In this document: positions 1 to 6,189 of the stretch, one piece after another
Position numbering within the stretch: the first letter of the stretch is position 1
Layout of the letters: every line of letters starts with the position of its first letter
Source: an uncultured Faecalibacterium sp.
GTDB lineage: Bacteria; Bacillota; Clostridia; Oscillospirales; Ruminococcaceae
Length of the DNA stretch: 8,941 nucleotides
Direction: 5' to 3'
NCBI GenBank assembly: GCA_900765705.1
Contig: CAAFSR010000061.1
Coordinates: 1-8,941 of the forward strand
Notes under the pieces: model-generated
What the model saw: only the letters and a program-made list of their open reading frames with translations
What the model was told of the DNA's origin: nothing
The model's database searches: none
Position numbers and translations under genes: made by a program

Positions 1-69
1 CCTAGACCTTATCATAAGAAAGCACGACAGACCACTGTAAGAGTGCCGTAAGGCAGAAAGGACACAAAC

Positions 70-321
70 ATGAAGTACGATGAAAGAGCTTGTCATTTCA
101 ACATGGACACCGGCTGTGTGGAGCTGTTGCTCCGGGACGGGAGAAAAATTTCCATCGACTGCACCGGGGCCGAGGATGCACTGGATGTTACCATGGCACA
201 GCGGTCAGAACTGGACTACCTCATCTACAATGATCCGCTAGGCTATGTCGATTTGATTCTGAACGGCAATCCGAAGGAATATTTGAAAAATACGGCTGTG
301 AGCCACGGATTAAAGGGTTAA
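70..321 (+). CDS. Small DUF6061-like protein, copy A (83 aa)
   Basis: Encodes a soluble, acidic 83-residue protein with no signal peptide or membrane segment. It shares a family pattern with two other intact genes and one remnant in this window: an N-terminal Cys-His and Asp-Thr stretch, DGRKISIDC in the middle, then QRSELDYLIYNDPL and LILNG near the end. By hand alignment it matches the gene at 7935-8186 in 66 of 83 residues. From memory this pattern corresponds to the DUF6061 family of Faecalibacterium-like bacteria; the function is unknown. The start is supported by an AAAGGA site about 7 bases upstream. A short hairpin (TGCC-GTAA-GGCA, 44-55, GNRA-type loop) lies just before the ribosome site. 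It stands alone, with no operon partner. Existence of the gene is well supported; the family name is less sure. Confidence 0.8.
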   Translation: MKYDERACHFNMDTGCVELLLRDGRKISIDCTGAEDALDVTMAQRSELDYLIYNDPLGYVDLILNGNPKEYLKNTAVSHGLKG

Positions 322-573
322 ATCGAAGAACAGGAGGAACCTTACAAATAAAAGCATCTGCTTGGTCATTAAATAGTCAATTATTTGCCTGACCAGTCCT
401 GGAGTATGTTGGCACTGCTTGAGATAGCTTTGCTATGAACGAAAAGAAAAATCGTGATTGTGCTACAAGTTTTCTGGAAATTTATGTGCAGCCATATGAT
501 TTTGAAAAAATTGTGGACAGATGAAATAAATCAGGCTTGAAGTTCGTTATTTAAACAGAAAAGTTAATAATTA
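322..573. other. Intergenic stretch with orphan ribosome site and mini-ORF
   Basis: No convincing gene. An AGGAGG at 332-337 looks like a perfect ribosome site, but no ATG/GTG/TTG at a usable distance opens a frame; the next codons run into TAA. A 29-codon ATG frame at 435-524 (starting MNEKKNRDCA) has no clear ribosome site. A weak stem TGGTCA/TGACCA with inner AAATA/TATTT spans 363-395 but lacks a T-run, so it is not a clear terminator. Composition becomes AT-rich from about 430 onward. This could be debris of a decayed small gene. Confidence 0.4.
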
Positions 574-582
574 TGGTATGAT
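574..582 (+). promoter_or_regulatory. Extended -10 promoter candidate for the lipoprotein gene
   Basis: TGG immediately followed by TATGAT forms an extended -10 (TGn plus a 5/6 match to TATAAT) about 57 bases before the lipoprotein start. No good -35 sits at 16-18 bases upstream, which is tolerated for extended -10 promoters. The setting is AT-rich, so chance matches are possible. Confidence 0.4.
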
Positions 583-638
583 AAAATGCGATAACAAATA
601 AATCGACAAAAATAGATTGAATAAAGGAGAAGAATGCT

Positions 639-1115
639 ATGAAAAAAGTAATTTACCTGTTTGTGCTATGCATGGTTTTGGGGTTAGCTGGATGTGGGCA
701 ATCTCAGGAAAATAAAGAACCATCGACTGAGAGCACTTCAGTACAAGTAGAAAACAAAAATGTTAGTGATATAGTATCAAACGAGCATTTAACCAATAAT
801 GATACTGCGAATTTTCAAATGCCAGAGGAAGGCTATTATAGTAATGATTTTGATGAAATTCTGAATATCACTAAAGAAGATGATGGCACATATAGGATCG
901 AGTATAGCGTTACCCATTTGCTTTATGTCGAAAACGCGATTGGAACTTACGATTCTGAAACAGGGATTCTTAGCTTTAGCGGCAAAGACGACAGAGAAAA
1001 TGATATAAAAGCAGAAATTGAAAATAAGGGAGATCATCTGGAAGTCACAGTAACTCAAAGCAACTATGAAGATATTATCGGGACGAAGCAGGAATTTTTT
1101 CAAGCAGATAGGTAA
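639..1115 (+). CDS. Small secreted lipoprotein, function unknown (158 aa)
   Basis: The N-terminus is a classic lipoprotein signal peptide: Lys2-Lys3, a hydrophobic run (residues 4-17) and the lipobox LAGC with the lipidated cysteine at residue 19. The mature protein should be anchored to the outer face of the membrane. Residues 20-55 are Ser/Thr/Asn/Glu-rich linker. From about residue 60 to the end there are alternating short hydrophobic and charged segments (EGYYSNDF, TYRIEYSV, GTYDSETGILSFSG, HLEVTVTQSNY) that look like a small all-beta domain. I do not recognise a named family. An AAAGGAG site about 10 bases before the ATG supports the start. The gene is markedly AT-rich (sampled lines near one third GC) compared with its surroundings, suggesting a different origin. 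It is monocistronic, followed by a strong hairpin. Confidence 0.85.
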   Translation: MKKVIYLFVLCMVLGLAGCGQSQENKEPSTESTSVQVENKNVSDIVSNEHLTNNDTANFQMPEEGYYSNDFDEILNITKEDDGTYRIEYSVTHLLYVENAIGTYDSETGILSFSGKDDRENDIKAEIENKGDHLEVTVTQSNYEDIIGTKQEFFQADR

Positions 1116-1159
1116 GAACAAATAGGCGACAAAAGTTGTGGAAAAGCTTGATAACTATT

Positions 1160-1216
1160 AACAAACCGATAGCCCTCTATTTGCAATGATCGCAAGTAGA
1201 GGGCTGTTGGTCTGTT
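1160..1216 (+). terminator. Hairpin terminator after the lipoprotein gene
   Basis: A 14-bp stem, 1171-1184 pairing with 1192-1205 with a single G-T wobble and a 7-base loop, is extended outward by the weaker complementary flank 1160-1170 / 1206-1216. The descending arm ends in GTCTGTTT, a modest T-tract. Position 45-100 bases after the lipoprotein stop fits rho-independent termination. It may also stop transcription arriving from the minus-strand side. Confidence 0.75.
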
Positions 1217-1236
1217 TGGAATATTCTAATTAAAGG

Positions 1237-1377
1237 TCAATCTTCTAATCTGCCGTGGTCACAGCCGAGGGAAAGATAATGCTCCATCCCTCCACCCAGT
1301 ACAAGCTGTGCGTACTCCAAGGGCTTGCTGTAGAGCAGCCAATCCAGTTCTGCCCGCTGTACCAGAGTGTTGCCGTA
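1237..1377 (-). pseudogene. Truncated DUF6061-like gene, copy B (C-terminal 46 codons)
   Basis: Reading the minus strand, codons from 1377 down to the stop at 1237-1239 give a clean C-terminal half: YGNT, QRAELDWLLY, KPLEYA, LVLGG, EHYLSLGC, HGRLED. By hand it matches the C-terminus of the intact minus-strand gene at 7051-7299 in 39 of 46 residues. Upstream of 1377 the homology stops: the frame enters unrelated sequence and meets a TAA near 1430, and no family-like N-terminus or ribosome site is present. The break adjoins the palindromic segment starting at 1421, so an insertion or recombination at that point is plausible. The remnant coding frame is undamaged, suggesting recent loss. Confidence 0.8.
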
Positions 1378-1420
1378 ACAATGGTTTACCGTTCTCCCTG
1401 CATGGATTTCCTGCCCCCTT

Positions 1421-1462
1421 CCGGCGGCGTTTTACGGCTCGCTCTTGCGAGGTCATCGCCGG
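1421..1462. repeat. Nested inverted repeat beside the gene remnant
   Basis: An outer pair CCGGCG (1421-1426) / CGCCGG (1457-1462) encloses an inner hairpin CTCGC-TCTT-GCGAG (1438-1451). The internal loops are unequal (11 and 5 bases). It lies about 45 bases from where homology to the intact family gene ends. Confidence 0.5.
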
Positions 1463-1520
1463 ATATCCTATGCAGACGGTCATTCGGTTTTCAAGGTGCG
1501 ATGCTGGAACGGCAACAAAA

Positions 1521-1593
1521 AAGTCGCCACAAAACAGACCGGTTATACCTTCGCTTTTTCGGAAGGTCTTGCCAGTCGGTTATGTAGCGACTT
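1521..1593. repeat. 73-nt long imperfect hairpin
   Basis: The two halves fold onto each other almost throughout. Outer stem AAGTCGC (1521-1527) pairs with GCGACTT (1587-1593). The middle 1528-1542 pairs with 1572-1586 with a few single mismatches. The inner stem ACCTTC (1547-1552) pairs with GAAGGT (1562-1567) around a 9-base loop. The last arm, GACTT at 1589-1593, can instead pair with AAGTC at 1597-1601, giving a short alternative hairpin followed by five A. This is either a structured RNA or a palindromic mobile or repeat DNA; the sequence alone does not say which strand is active. Confidence 0.55.
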
Positions 1594-1707
1594 GAAAAGT
1601 CAAAAAGGGGAGTTGCCCAGCCCCGCAGGTACTGAGCGAATAAGCAAAATTATGTAAATATTAAATTGTTGGGATAGATTACCACAAAATCTGGGGCGTG
1701 TCAACGT

Positions 1708-1810
1708 GAACTTGTCGGGGCGAGGCCCCTCCATCTTGCTGGCGCAAGACCGTTCTGTCGCTTAAAAGCCCCACTGGGGCTTTCATTGCTCCGCTGCGCT
1801 TCGCAAACGC
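1708..1810 (-). repeat. Triple-hairpin dispersed repeat, copy 1
   Basis: The reverse complement of this stretch matches 7761-7851 almost end to end. It begins GCGTTTGCGAAG, passes through AGCAATGAAAGCCCC and ends CCCCGACAAGTTC. Read on the minus strand it has three consecutive hairpins: AAAGCCCC-AGT-GGGGCTTT, TCTTGC-GCCA-GCAAGA and GGGGC-CTC-GCCCC. Compared with copy 2 it carries 10 extra bases after GCGAAG and 2 extra bases that lengthen the second stem by one complete base pair. No ribosome site or plausible protein is attached. Confidence 0.75.
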
Positions 1811-2076
1811 GAACTTTTGAAAACACGCCACTTTCGGCAGGATGTAAGAAAACACGCAGAAAACTTTGGCAAAAAGATAGAGGACTGGACGGTGCCAGCC
1901 CTCTTGACAAGAAACTAATATGTTGAATTTTGAATTTGAGCCAAAATGAAGCTGGTATGTTGTGAGGCGGCAAATGGTAATGGTGGGACTGATAGCAGCT
2001 TCAACATCCAGTGGAATCAAGGAGATGGATAGTAACTACATAGAATTGATGAACAAAAACTGAAACCGCTTTTTTA
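1811..2076. other. Gene-free stretch downstream of treR
   Basis: I see no gene here. A strong small hairpin lies at 1879-1904: AGAGG-A-CTGG pairs with CCAG-C-CCTCT around ACGGTG, a 10-bp stem with one A/C mismatch. Reading frames here lack ribosome sites. Close to the treR stop, the minus strand carries A-rich runs and a TTTTTG but only a weak stem, so a clear treR terminator is not visible. Confidence 0.4.
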
Positions 2077-2802
2077 TCAGCTTTTTTTGCGGGTGGCGAT
2101 ATCCTGAAAGCAGAAATAATCCGGCTGGTGGCGCGACTGCGTATACTCAAACAGCAATCCATCGGAGTTGAAGGTTTGGTTGACCACGACAGCTACGCAG
2201 TCATAGCCGTCCATATCCAGCAGTTTTTCGTCCCGGACGGTGGCATGCTCCACCGTGATACGCCGCTTGCTAGTGATAATCTGCATTTTCAGCACGTTTT
2301 CGATATAGTCGTAGATCGACTGTGCGGCAATCTGTTCGGTCAGACCCGGCACGAACTCCTTTAAAAAGTAGTTCACGTCCAGAATCAGAGCTTTCCCATC
2401 CAGATAACGCACGCGCTGGACGGCCCACAGCTCATCCCCGACCGAGAACCCGCTCTGTGTAGCCAGCTGTTCGTCAGCAACAATGGTCTCGAACTGCATG
2501 ACCTTTGTTACGGAACGCAGATGGTTGCGGCGGGCTGTCTCTTGAAAGGTCTCGATGCCGCCTATGGTAAAGGTGGTTTTGCCCACCGGTTGATAGATGA
2601 CCCGGACACCACGTCCTTGCATGGCCTGCACATAGCCGTCTGCGGTCAGCTCGGCAATGGCGCGGCGCACCGTATTGCGGGAACAATCATATTCTTCAAT
2701 CAGGGTATTCTCACTGGGCAGCAGGGATTGATATGGATAATCCTGCGCTTCGATGCGCTTTTTGATGCTGCGGTAGATGCCCTCATACTTTGCTTTCGGC
2801 AT
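2077..2802 (-). CDS. treR: GntR/UTRA-family trehalose operon repressor TreR (241 aa)
   Basis: A transcriptional repressor expected to bind operators in the treR-treB gap and to be released by trehalose-6-phosphate. The N-terminal winged helix of the GntR family covers about residues 3-70, with the diagnostic LLPSENTL and SRNTVRRAIAELTADGYV helix-turn-helix and the QGRGVRV wing. Residues about 85-235 match a UTRA effector domain, ending in FEYTQSRHQPDYFCF, typical of this class. The length is normal for TreR. I chose the ATG at 2802 (MPKAKYEG) because AGGAG lies 7 bases before it; a TTG at 2826 would add 8 residues but overlaps the ribosome site. It is divergent to treB, which is the usual treR arrangement and the main reason for the specific name. 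An operator overlapping its own leader suggests autoregulation. Confidence 0.9.
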   Translation of the reverse strand: MPKAKYEGIYRSIKKRIEAQDYPYQSLLPSENTLIEEYDCSRNTVRRAIAELTADGYVQAMQGRGVRVIYQPVGKTTFTIGGIETFQETARRNHLRSVTKVMQFETIVADEQLATQSGFSVGDELWAVQRVRYLDGKALILDVNYFLKEFVPGLTEQIAAQSIYDYIENVLKMQIITSKRRITVEHATVRDEKLLDMDGYDCVAVVVNQTFNSDGLLFEYTQSRHQPDYFCFQDIATRKKS

Positions 2803-2815
2803 GGTGATACTCCTA

Positions 2816-2829
2816 AACTTGTTCAAACA
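2816..2829. promoter_or_regulatory. TreR operator candidate O1 (treR leader)
   Basis: On the minus strand this reads TGTTTGAACAAGTT, matching the core of O3 (TTGTTTGAACAAGTT). It lacks the two outermost bases of the left arm. It lies between the predicted treR start of transcription and the treR ribosome site, where bound TreR would block its own expression. Confidence 0.6.
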
Positions 2830-2837
2830 TTTACTTC

Positions 2838-2866
2838 AGTATACCGTGATTGCGCCCGAATTTCAA
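2838..2866 (-). promoter_or_regulatory. treR promoter
   Basis: On the minus strand, TTGAAA (2861-2866) and TATACT (2838-2843) are separated by exactly 17 bases. Each box is a 5/6 match to the sigma-A consensus. Transcription would begin near 2831, giving a leader of about 28 bases that includes operator O1. Confidence 0.7.
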
Positions 2867-2928
2867 GGCTTTTGTTTGTCCGAAACGCCGAAAATTATCA
2901 AGATGTGGGCGATTTTTTGGAAATATAC

Positions 2929-2957
2929 TTGACTTGTATGAACAAGTTGACCATACT
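2929..2957 (+). promoter_or_regulatory. treB operon promoter
   Basis: TTGACT (2929-2934) and CATACT (2952-2957) are spaced by 17 bases, 5/6 and 4/6 matches to consensus. A start near 2964 gives a leader of about 65 bases before treB. An alternative TTGACC (2947-2952) with TAAGCT (2970-2975) is weaker. The whole spacer is filled by operator O2. Confidence 0.6.
2932..2947. promoter_or_regulatory. TreR operator candidate O2 (inside the treB promoter)
   Basis: Perfect 6-bp half-sites ACTTGT and ACAAGT surround the 4-base centre ATGA. The site overlaps the -35 box and fills most of the spacer, a classical position for a repressor that excludes RNA polymerase. Together with O3 it defines CTTGT-N4-ACAAG. 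Confidence 0.7.
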
Positions 2958-2973
2958 GAAGCTACAAGATAAG

Positions 2974-2987
2974 CTTGTTTGAACAAG
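2974..2987. promoter_or_regulatory. TreR operator candidate O3 (treB leader)
   Basis: CTTGT-TTGA-ACAAG, a perfect 5-bp palindrome, 42 bases (about four helical turns) downstream of O2 and just after the predicted transcription start. The spacing would allow two TreR dimers on the same face of the DNA. Confidence 0.65.
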
Positions 2988-3030
2988 TTGAACAGCCTAT
3001 CGAAAAATCAAGGTAAAGGAGAAGAACATC

Positions 3031-4446
3031 ATGGGCAAATATCAAGAAGATGCAAAGCTGCTTCTCGAATATGTGGGCGGCAAAGAAAACATTGCGGCGG
3101 TGTCGCATTGCGTATCGCGTATGCGATTTGTCCTCAACGATCCCGCCAAGGCGGACGTTGCCAAGATCGAGGCACTGAAATCCGCCAAGGGCACTTTCAC
3201 CCAGGCGGGCCAGTTTCAGGTCATCATCGGCAACACGGTGAGTGATTTCTACAATGATTTCATCGCGGTGTCCGGCATTGACGGCGTGTCCAAGGATGCC
3301 GTCAAGAGCGCGGCCAAGCAGAACCAGACCACCCTGCAGAAGGTCATGAGTGCCTTGGCAGAGATTTTTGCACCGCTGATCCCGGCGATCATCACCGGCG
3401 GTCTGATCCTTGGCTTCCGCAACTGCATCGACAGCATCTACTTCTTTGAAAACGGCACCAAAACCTTGTGCAATATCAGCCAATTCTGGACCGGCGTAGA
3501 TAGCTTCCTGTGGCTGATCGGCGAGGCCATCTTCCATATGCTGCCGGTCTGCATCTGCTGGTCCGTTACCAAAAAGATGGGCACCACCCAGAGCCTTGGC
3601 ATCGTGCTGGGCCTGACGCTGGTTTCCGGGCAGCTACTCAATGCCTACGGTGTGGCTTCCACTGCAGCGGCAGATATCCCCAAATGGGACTTCGGCTTCT
3701 TCACCGTGAACATGATCGGCTATCAGGCGCAGGTCATCCCGGCCATCCTCGCAGCATTCACGCTGGTGTATCTGGAACGGTTCTTCCGCAAGATCTGCCC
3801 GGCGGTCATCTCCATGATCGTGGTTCCGTTCTGCAGTCTGGTGCTGTCCGTTATCATTGCACACACCGTGCTCGGCCCCATCGGCTGGAAGATTGGCTCT
3901 GTCATCTCGGATGTGGTCTACGCGGGCATTTCCGGTTCCTTCCGCGTGGTGTTCGGTGCTATCTTCGGCTTCGTATATGCCCCGCTGGTCATCACCGGCC
4001 TGCACCACATGTCCAACGCCATTGATATGCAGCTGATCGCCGACTTCGGAGGCACGATGCTGTGGCCCATGATCGCACTCTCCAACATCGCACAGGGTTC
4101 TGCCGTGCTGGGCATGATCTACCTCCAGCGCAAAAACGCTGCTGCACAGGAAGTCAATGTTCCTTCCTGCATCTCCTGCTATCTGGGTGTTACTGAGCCG
4201 ACCATGTTCGGTGTCAACCTCAAGTATCACTTCCCGTTTGTCTGCGGCATGATCGGCTCCGCCGTGGCCGCTGTGGTCTGTGTGTTCACCTCCACCACCG
4301 CAAACGCCATTGGCGTGGGTGGCATCCCCGGCATCCTGTCCATCCAGCCTGCCTATATGCTCAGCTTTGCCGTGTGTATGCTGATCGCTATCGTGATTCC
4401 TTTTGTGCTGACCGTCATCGTTGGCAAGAAAAAGGGAATTGCCTGA
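3031..4446 (+). CDS. treB: Trehalose-specific PTS permease, EIIBC (471 aa)
   Basis: Imports trehalose and phosphorylates it to trehalose-6-phosphate. The N-terminal EIIB domain (about residues 1-90) has the phosphorylated cysteine at residue 27 in AVSHCVSRMRF. The C-terminal EIIC domain (about 105-470) is a multi-helix membrane domain with GLHH at 323-326 and the substrate-site motif GVTEP at 386-390, as in the glucose/sucrose-trehalose superfamily. There is no EIIA domain, as usual for TreB, so phosphate must come from a separate EIIA; one is encoded two genes downstream. Length matches known TreB/TreP proteins. AAAGGAG about 10 bases before the ATG supports the start. The gene ends 26 bases before treC. 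Trehalose rather than sucrose specificity rests on the adjacent treC and treR as well as on the sequence. Confidence 0.93.
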   Translation: MGKYQEDAKLLLEYVGGKENIAAVSHCVSRMRFVLNDPAKADVAKIEALKSAKGTFTQAGQFQVIIGNTVSDFYNDFIAVSGIDGVSKDAVKSAAKQNQTTLQKVMSALAEIFAPLIPAIITGGLILGFRNCIDSIYFFENGTKTLCNISQFWTGVDSFLWLIGEAIFHMLPVCICWSVTKKMGTTQSLGIVLGLTLVSGQLLNAYGVASTAAADIPKWDFGFFTVNMIGYQAQVIPAILAAFTLVYLERFFRKICPAVISMIVVPFCSLVLSVIIAHTVLGPIGWKIGSVISDVVYAGISGSFRVVFGAIFGFVYAPLVITGLHHMSNAIDMQLIADFGGTMLWPMIALSNIAQGSAVLGMIYLQRKNAAAQEVNVPSCISCYLGVTEPTMFGVNLKYHFPFVCGMIGSAVAAVVCVFTSTTANAIGVGGIPGILSIQPAYMLSFAVCMLIAIVIPFVLTVIVGKKKGIA

Positions 4447-4472
4447 TTTTCAAGAATTGCGAGGTGCTTGCA

Positions 4473-6155
4473 ATGGAAGCACTCAAGGATAAAGTAGTTT
4501 ACCAGATTTACCCGAAATCCTTTTACGATACCAACGGCGATGGTCTGGGCGACCTGAAAGGCGTCACGGCCAAGCTGGATTATCTGGCTGACCTCGGCGT
4601 GGATTACCTATGGCTGACCCCGTTTTTTCCATCGCCGCAGCGGGACAACGGCTATGACGTGGCGGATTACCGCGCTATCGACCCGCGCTACGGCACGATG
4701 GAAGATTTGGAAGAACTCATCCGCGAGGCGGACAAGCGCGGCATTGGCCTGATGTTGGATATGGTGTTCAACCACACCTCCACCGAGCATGCATGGTTCC
4801 AGCGGGCACTGGCCGGTGAGAAAAAGTATCAGGATTACTACATCTTTAAGAACGGAACCCCGGACAATCTGCCCACAAACTGGGTGTCCAAGTTCGGTGG
4901 CCCGGCATGGCAGTATGTGCCGCAGCTGGGCAAGTGGTATCTGCACCTGTTCGATGTGACACAGGCAGACCTGAACTGGGAGAACCCGGCGGTGCGGGAA
5001 GAAATGGCCGACATCCTCCGTTTCTGGAAGGCGAAGGGAATCAAGGGATTCCGCTTTGATGTGGTCAATCTGATTTCCAAACCGGAAGTGTATGAGGACG
5101 ACTTTGCGGGCGATGGCCGTCGCTTCTACACCGATGGCCGCAATGTCCACAAATACCTGAAAGAATTGGTGGCGGCAGGCGGCATCGACGGCATGGTGAC
5201 GGTGGGCGAAATGTCCTCCACCTCGTTGGAAAACTGCATCGGATACACTGCTGCGGGCAACCATGAACTGTCCATGTGCTTCAACTTCCATCATCTGAAG
5301 GTGGACTACAAGAACGGCGACAAATGGGCACTGATGCCTGCCGACCATCTTGCCCTGAAAAAACTGTTCCAGACATGGCAGGAGGGGATGCAGGCGCATG
5401 ACGGCTGGAATGCGCTGTTCTGGTGTAATCACGACCAGCCCCGTGCCGTGAGTCGCTTTGGCAGCGATACGGCCTACTGGAAGGAAAGTGCCAAGATGCT
5501 GGCCACCGCTATCCACTTTATGCGCGGTACGCCGTATATCTATCAGGGCGAAGAATTGGGAATGACCAATGCGCACTTTACCTCCATTGATCAGTACCGG
5601 GATGTAGAAAGCCTGAATTACTACAACATCCTGCGCGGCGAGGGCAAGTCCGAGGCCGAAACTCTCGACATCATCGCCCAGCGCAGCCGCGACAACGGCC
5701 GCACCCCGATGCAGTGGGATGCCAGCGCGAACGCAGGTTTCACCACCGGTACGCCCTGGATCGGCACCGCCGATAACTATCAGACCATCAACGCCGCCGC
5801 CGAGATGGACGACCCGGACTCGGTGCGCAGTTTCTACAAGACGCTGGTGCACCTGCGCAAACAGCACAAGGTCATCAGCGAGGGGAAAATCGAGTTCCTC
5901 TTCCCGGAAAATGCTGACCTGCTGGCCTACCGCCGCTATGGTGCGCCGGACGGAGAAGAACTGCTGGTGCTGTGCAACCTGACCGGACACGAAGTACCCG
6001 TCACCCTGCCGGAGCGCTGGGCCGGTGCGGAAAAGCTGCTGGGCAACTACACGGAAACGGCTGCTGCGCTGCGCCCGTATGAGTGCACAGTTCTGAAAAA
6101 AGAAAAACAAGGTGTGTCCACCTGGACGCACCCTGCAAAAATCCATATAGGATAA
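4473..6155 (+). CDS. treC: Trehalose-6-phosphate hydrolase, GH13 (560 aa)
   Basis: Cytoplasmic enzyme splitting trehalose-6-phosphate into glucose and glucose-6-phosphate. It begins in typical style (VVYQIYPKSFYDTNGDGLGDL) and shows all four GH13 regions: DMVFNH at 96-101, GFRFDVV with nucleophile Asp196, GEMSS with acid/base Glu246, and NHDQPR with Asp321. PMQWD and NYQTIN further on are also typical of the oligo-1,6-glucosidase/phosphotrehalase branch. The start at 4473 (MEALKDKV) is set by GAGGTG six bases upstream; the frame is open further left but would overlap treB. Length fits TreC/TreA. Oddly, after the expected end of the C-terminal beta domain (ECTVLKK) there is a tail of about 18 residues whose codons form a 9-bp hairpin. 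The EIIA gene follows 34 bases later. Confidence 0.95.
   Translation: MEALKDKVVYQIYPKSFYDTNGDGLGDLKGVTAKLDYLADLGVDYLWLTPFFPSPQRDNGYDVADYRAIDPRYGTMEDLEELIREADKRGIGLMLDMVFNHTSTEHAWFQRALAGEKKYQDYYIFKNGTPDNLPTNWVSKFGGPAWQYVPQLGKWYLHLFDVTQADLNWENPAVREEMADILRFWKAKGIKGFRFDVVNLISKPEVYEDDFAGDGRRFYTDGRNVHKYLKELVAAGGIDGMVTVGEMSSTSLENCIGYTAAGNHELSMCFNFHHLKVDYKNGDKWALMPADHLALKKLFQTWQEGMQAHDGWNALFWCNHDQPRAVSRFGSDTAYWKESAKMLATAIHFMRGTPYIYQGEELGMTNAHFTSIDQYRDVESLNYYNILRGEGKSEAETLDIIAQRSRDNGRTPMQWDASANAGFTTGTPWIGTADNYQTINAAAEMDDPDSVRSFYKTLVHLRKQHKVISEGKIEFLFPENADLLAYRRYGAPDGEELLVLCNLTGHEVPVTLPERWAGAEKLLGNYTETAAALRPYECTVLKKEKQGVSTWTHPAKIHIG
6111..6132 (+). other. Hairpin inside the 3' end of treC
   Basis: GGTGTGTCC (6111-6119) pairs with GGACGCACC (6124-6132) around ACCT: 9 bp with one G-T wobble, preceded by an A-rich run. 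It is followed by CTGCAAAAATCC rather than a T-tract, so it is not a standard terminator. It may shield the upstream mRNA or set different levels for treBC and the EIIA-HPr pair. Confidence 0.45.
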
Positions 6156-6189
6156 TGACAGAAAAAATGAAGAAGCAGGAGGCAATCAA

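Larger units (their letters stand above)
1378..1707. other. Structured non-coding stretch
   Basis: No gene I can support. Open frames exist in several phases (for example TTG at 1445 to the stop at 1655-1657 on plus) but none has a ribosome site or a recognised product, and the DNA is dominated by inverted repeats listed separately. The plus frame from 1445 reads RISYADGHSVFKVRCW and onward without a stop for 70 codons, which leaves a weak possibility of a decayed or spurious coding frame. It may be one repeat unit inserted next to the truncated gene at 1237-1377. Confidence 0.4.

Noticed and set aside
1679..2020. 113-codon minus-strand frame through repeat copy 1
   Set aside because: It is open because of the GC-rich repeat; the part reading AMKAPVGLLS recurs in copy 2 only over the repeat itself, and no ribosome site precedes a start.
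2820..3030. Catabolite-responsive element (cre) near the treB promoter
   Set aside because: No stretch matched the TGNAANCGNTNNCA-like pattern well enough to report.
4608..6185. 525-codon minus-strand frame opposite treC
   Set aside because: Shadow of treC: the frame is complementary to a gene with all catalytic motifs and has low-complexity, non-family-like content.
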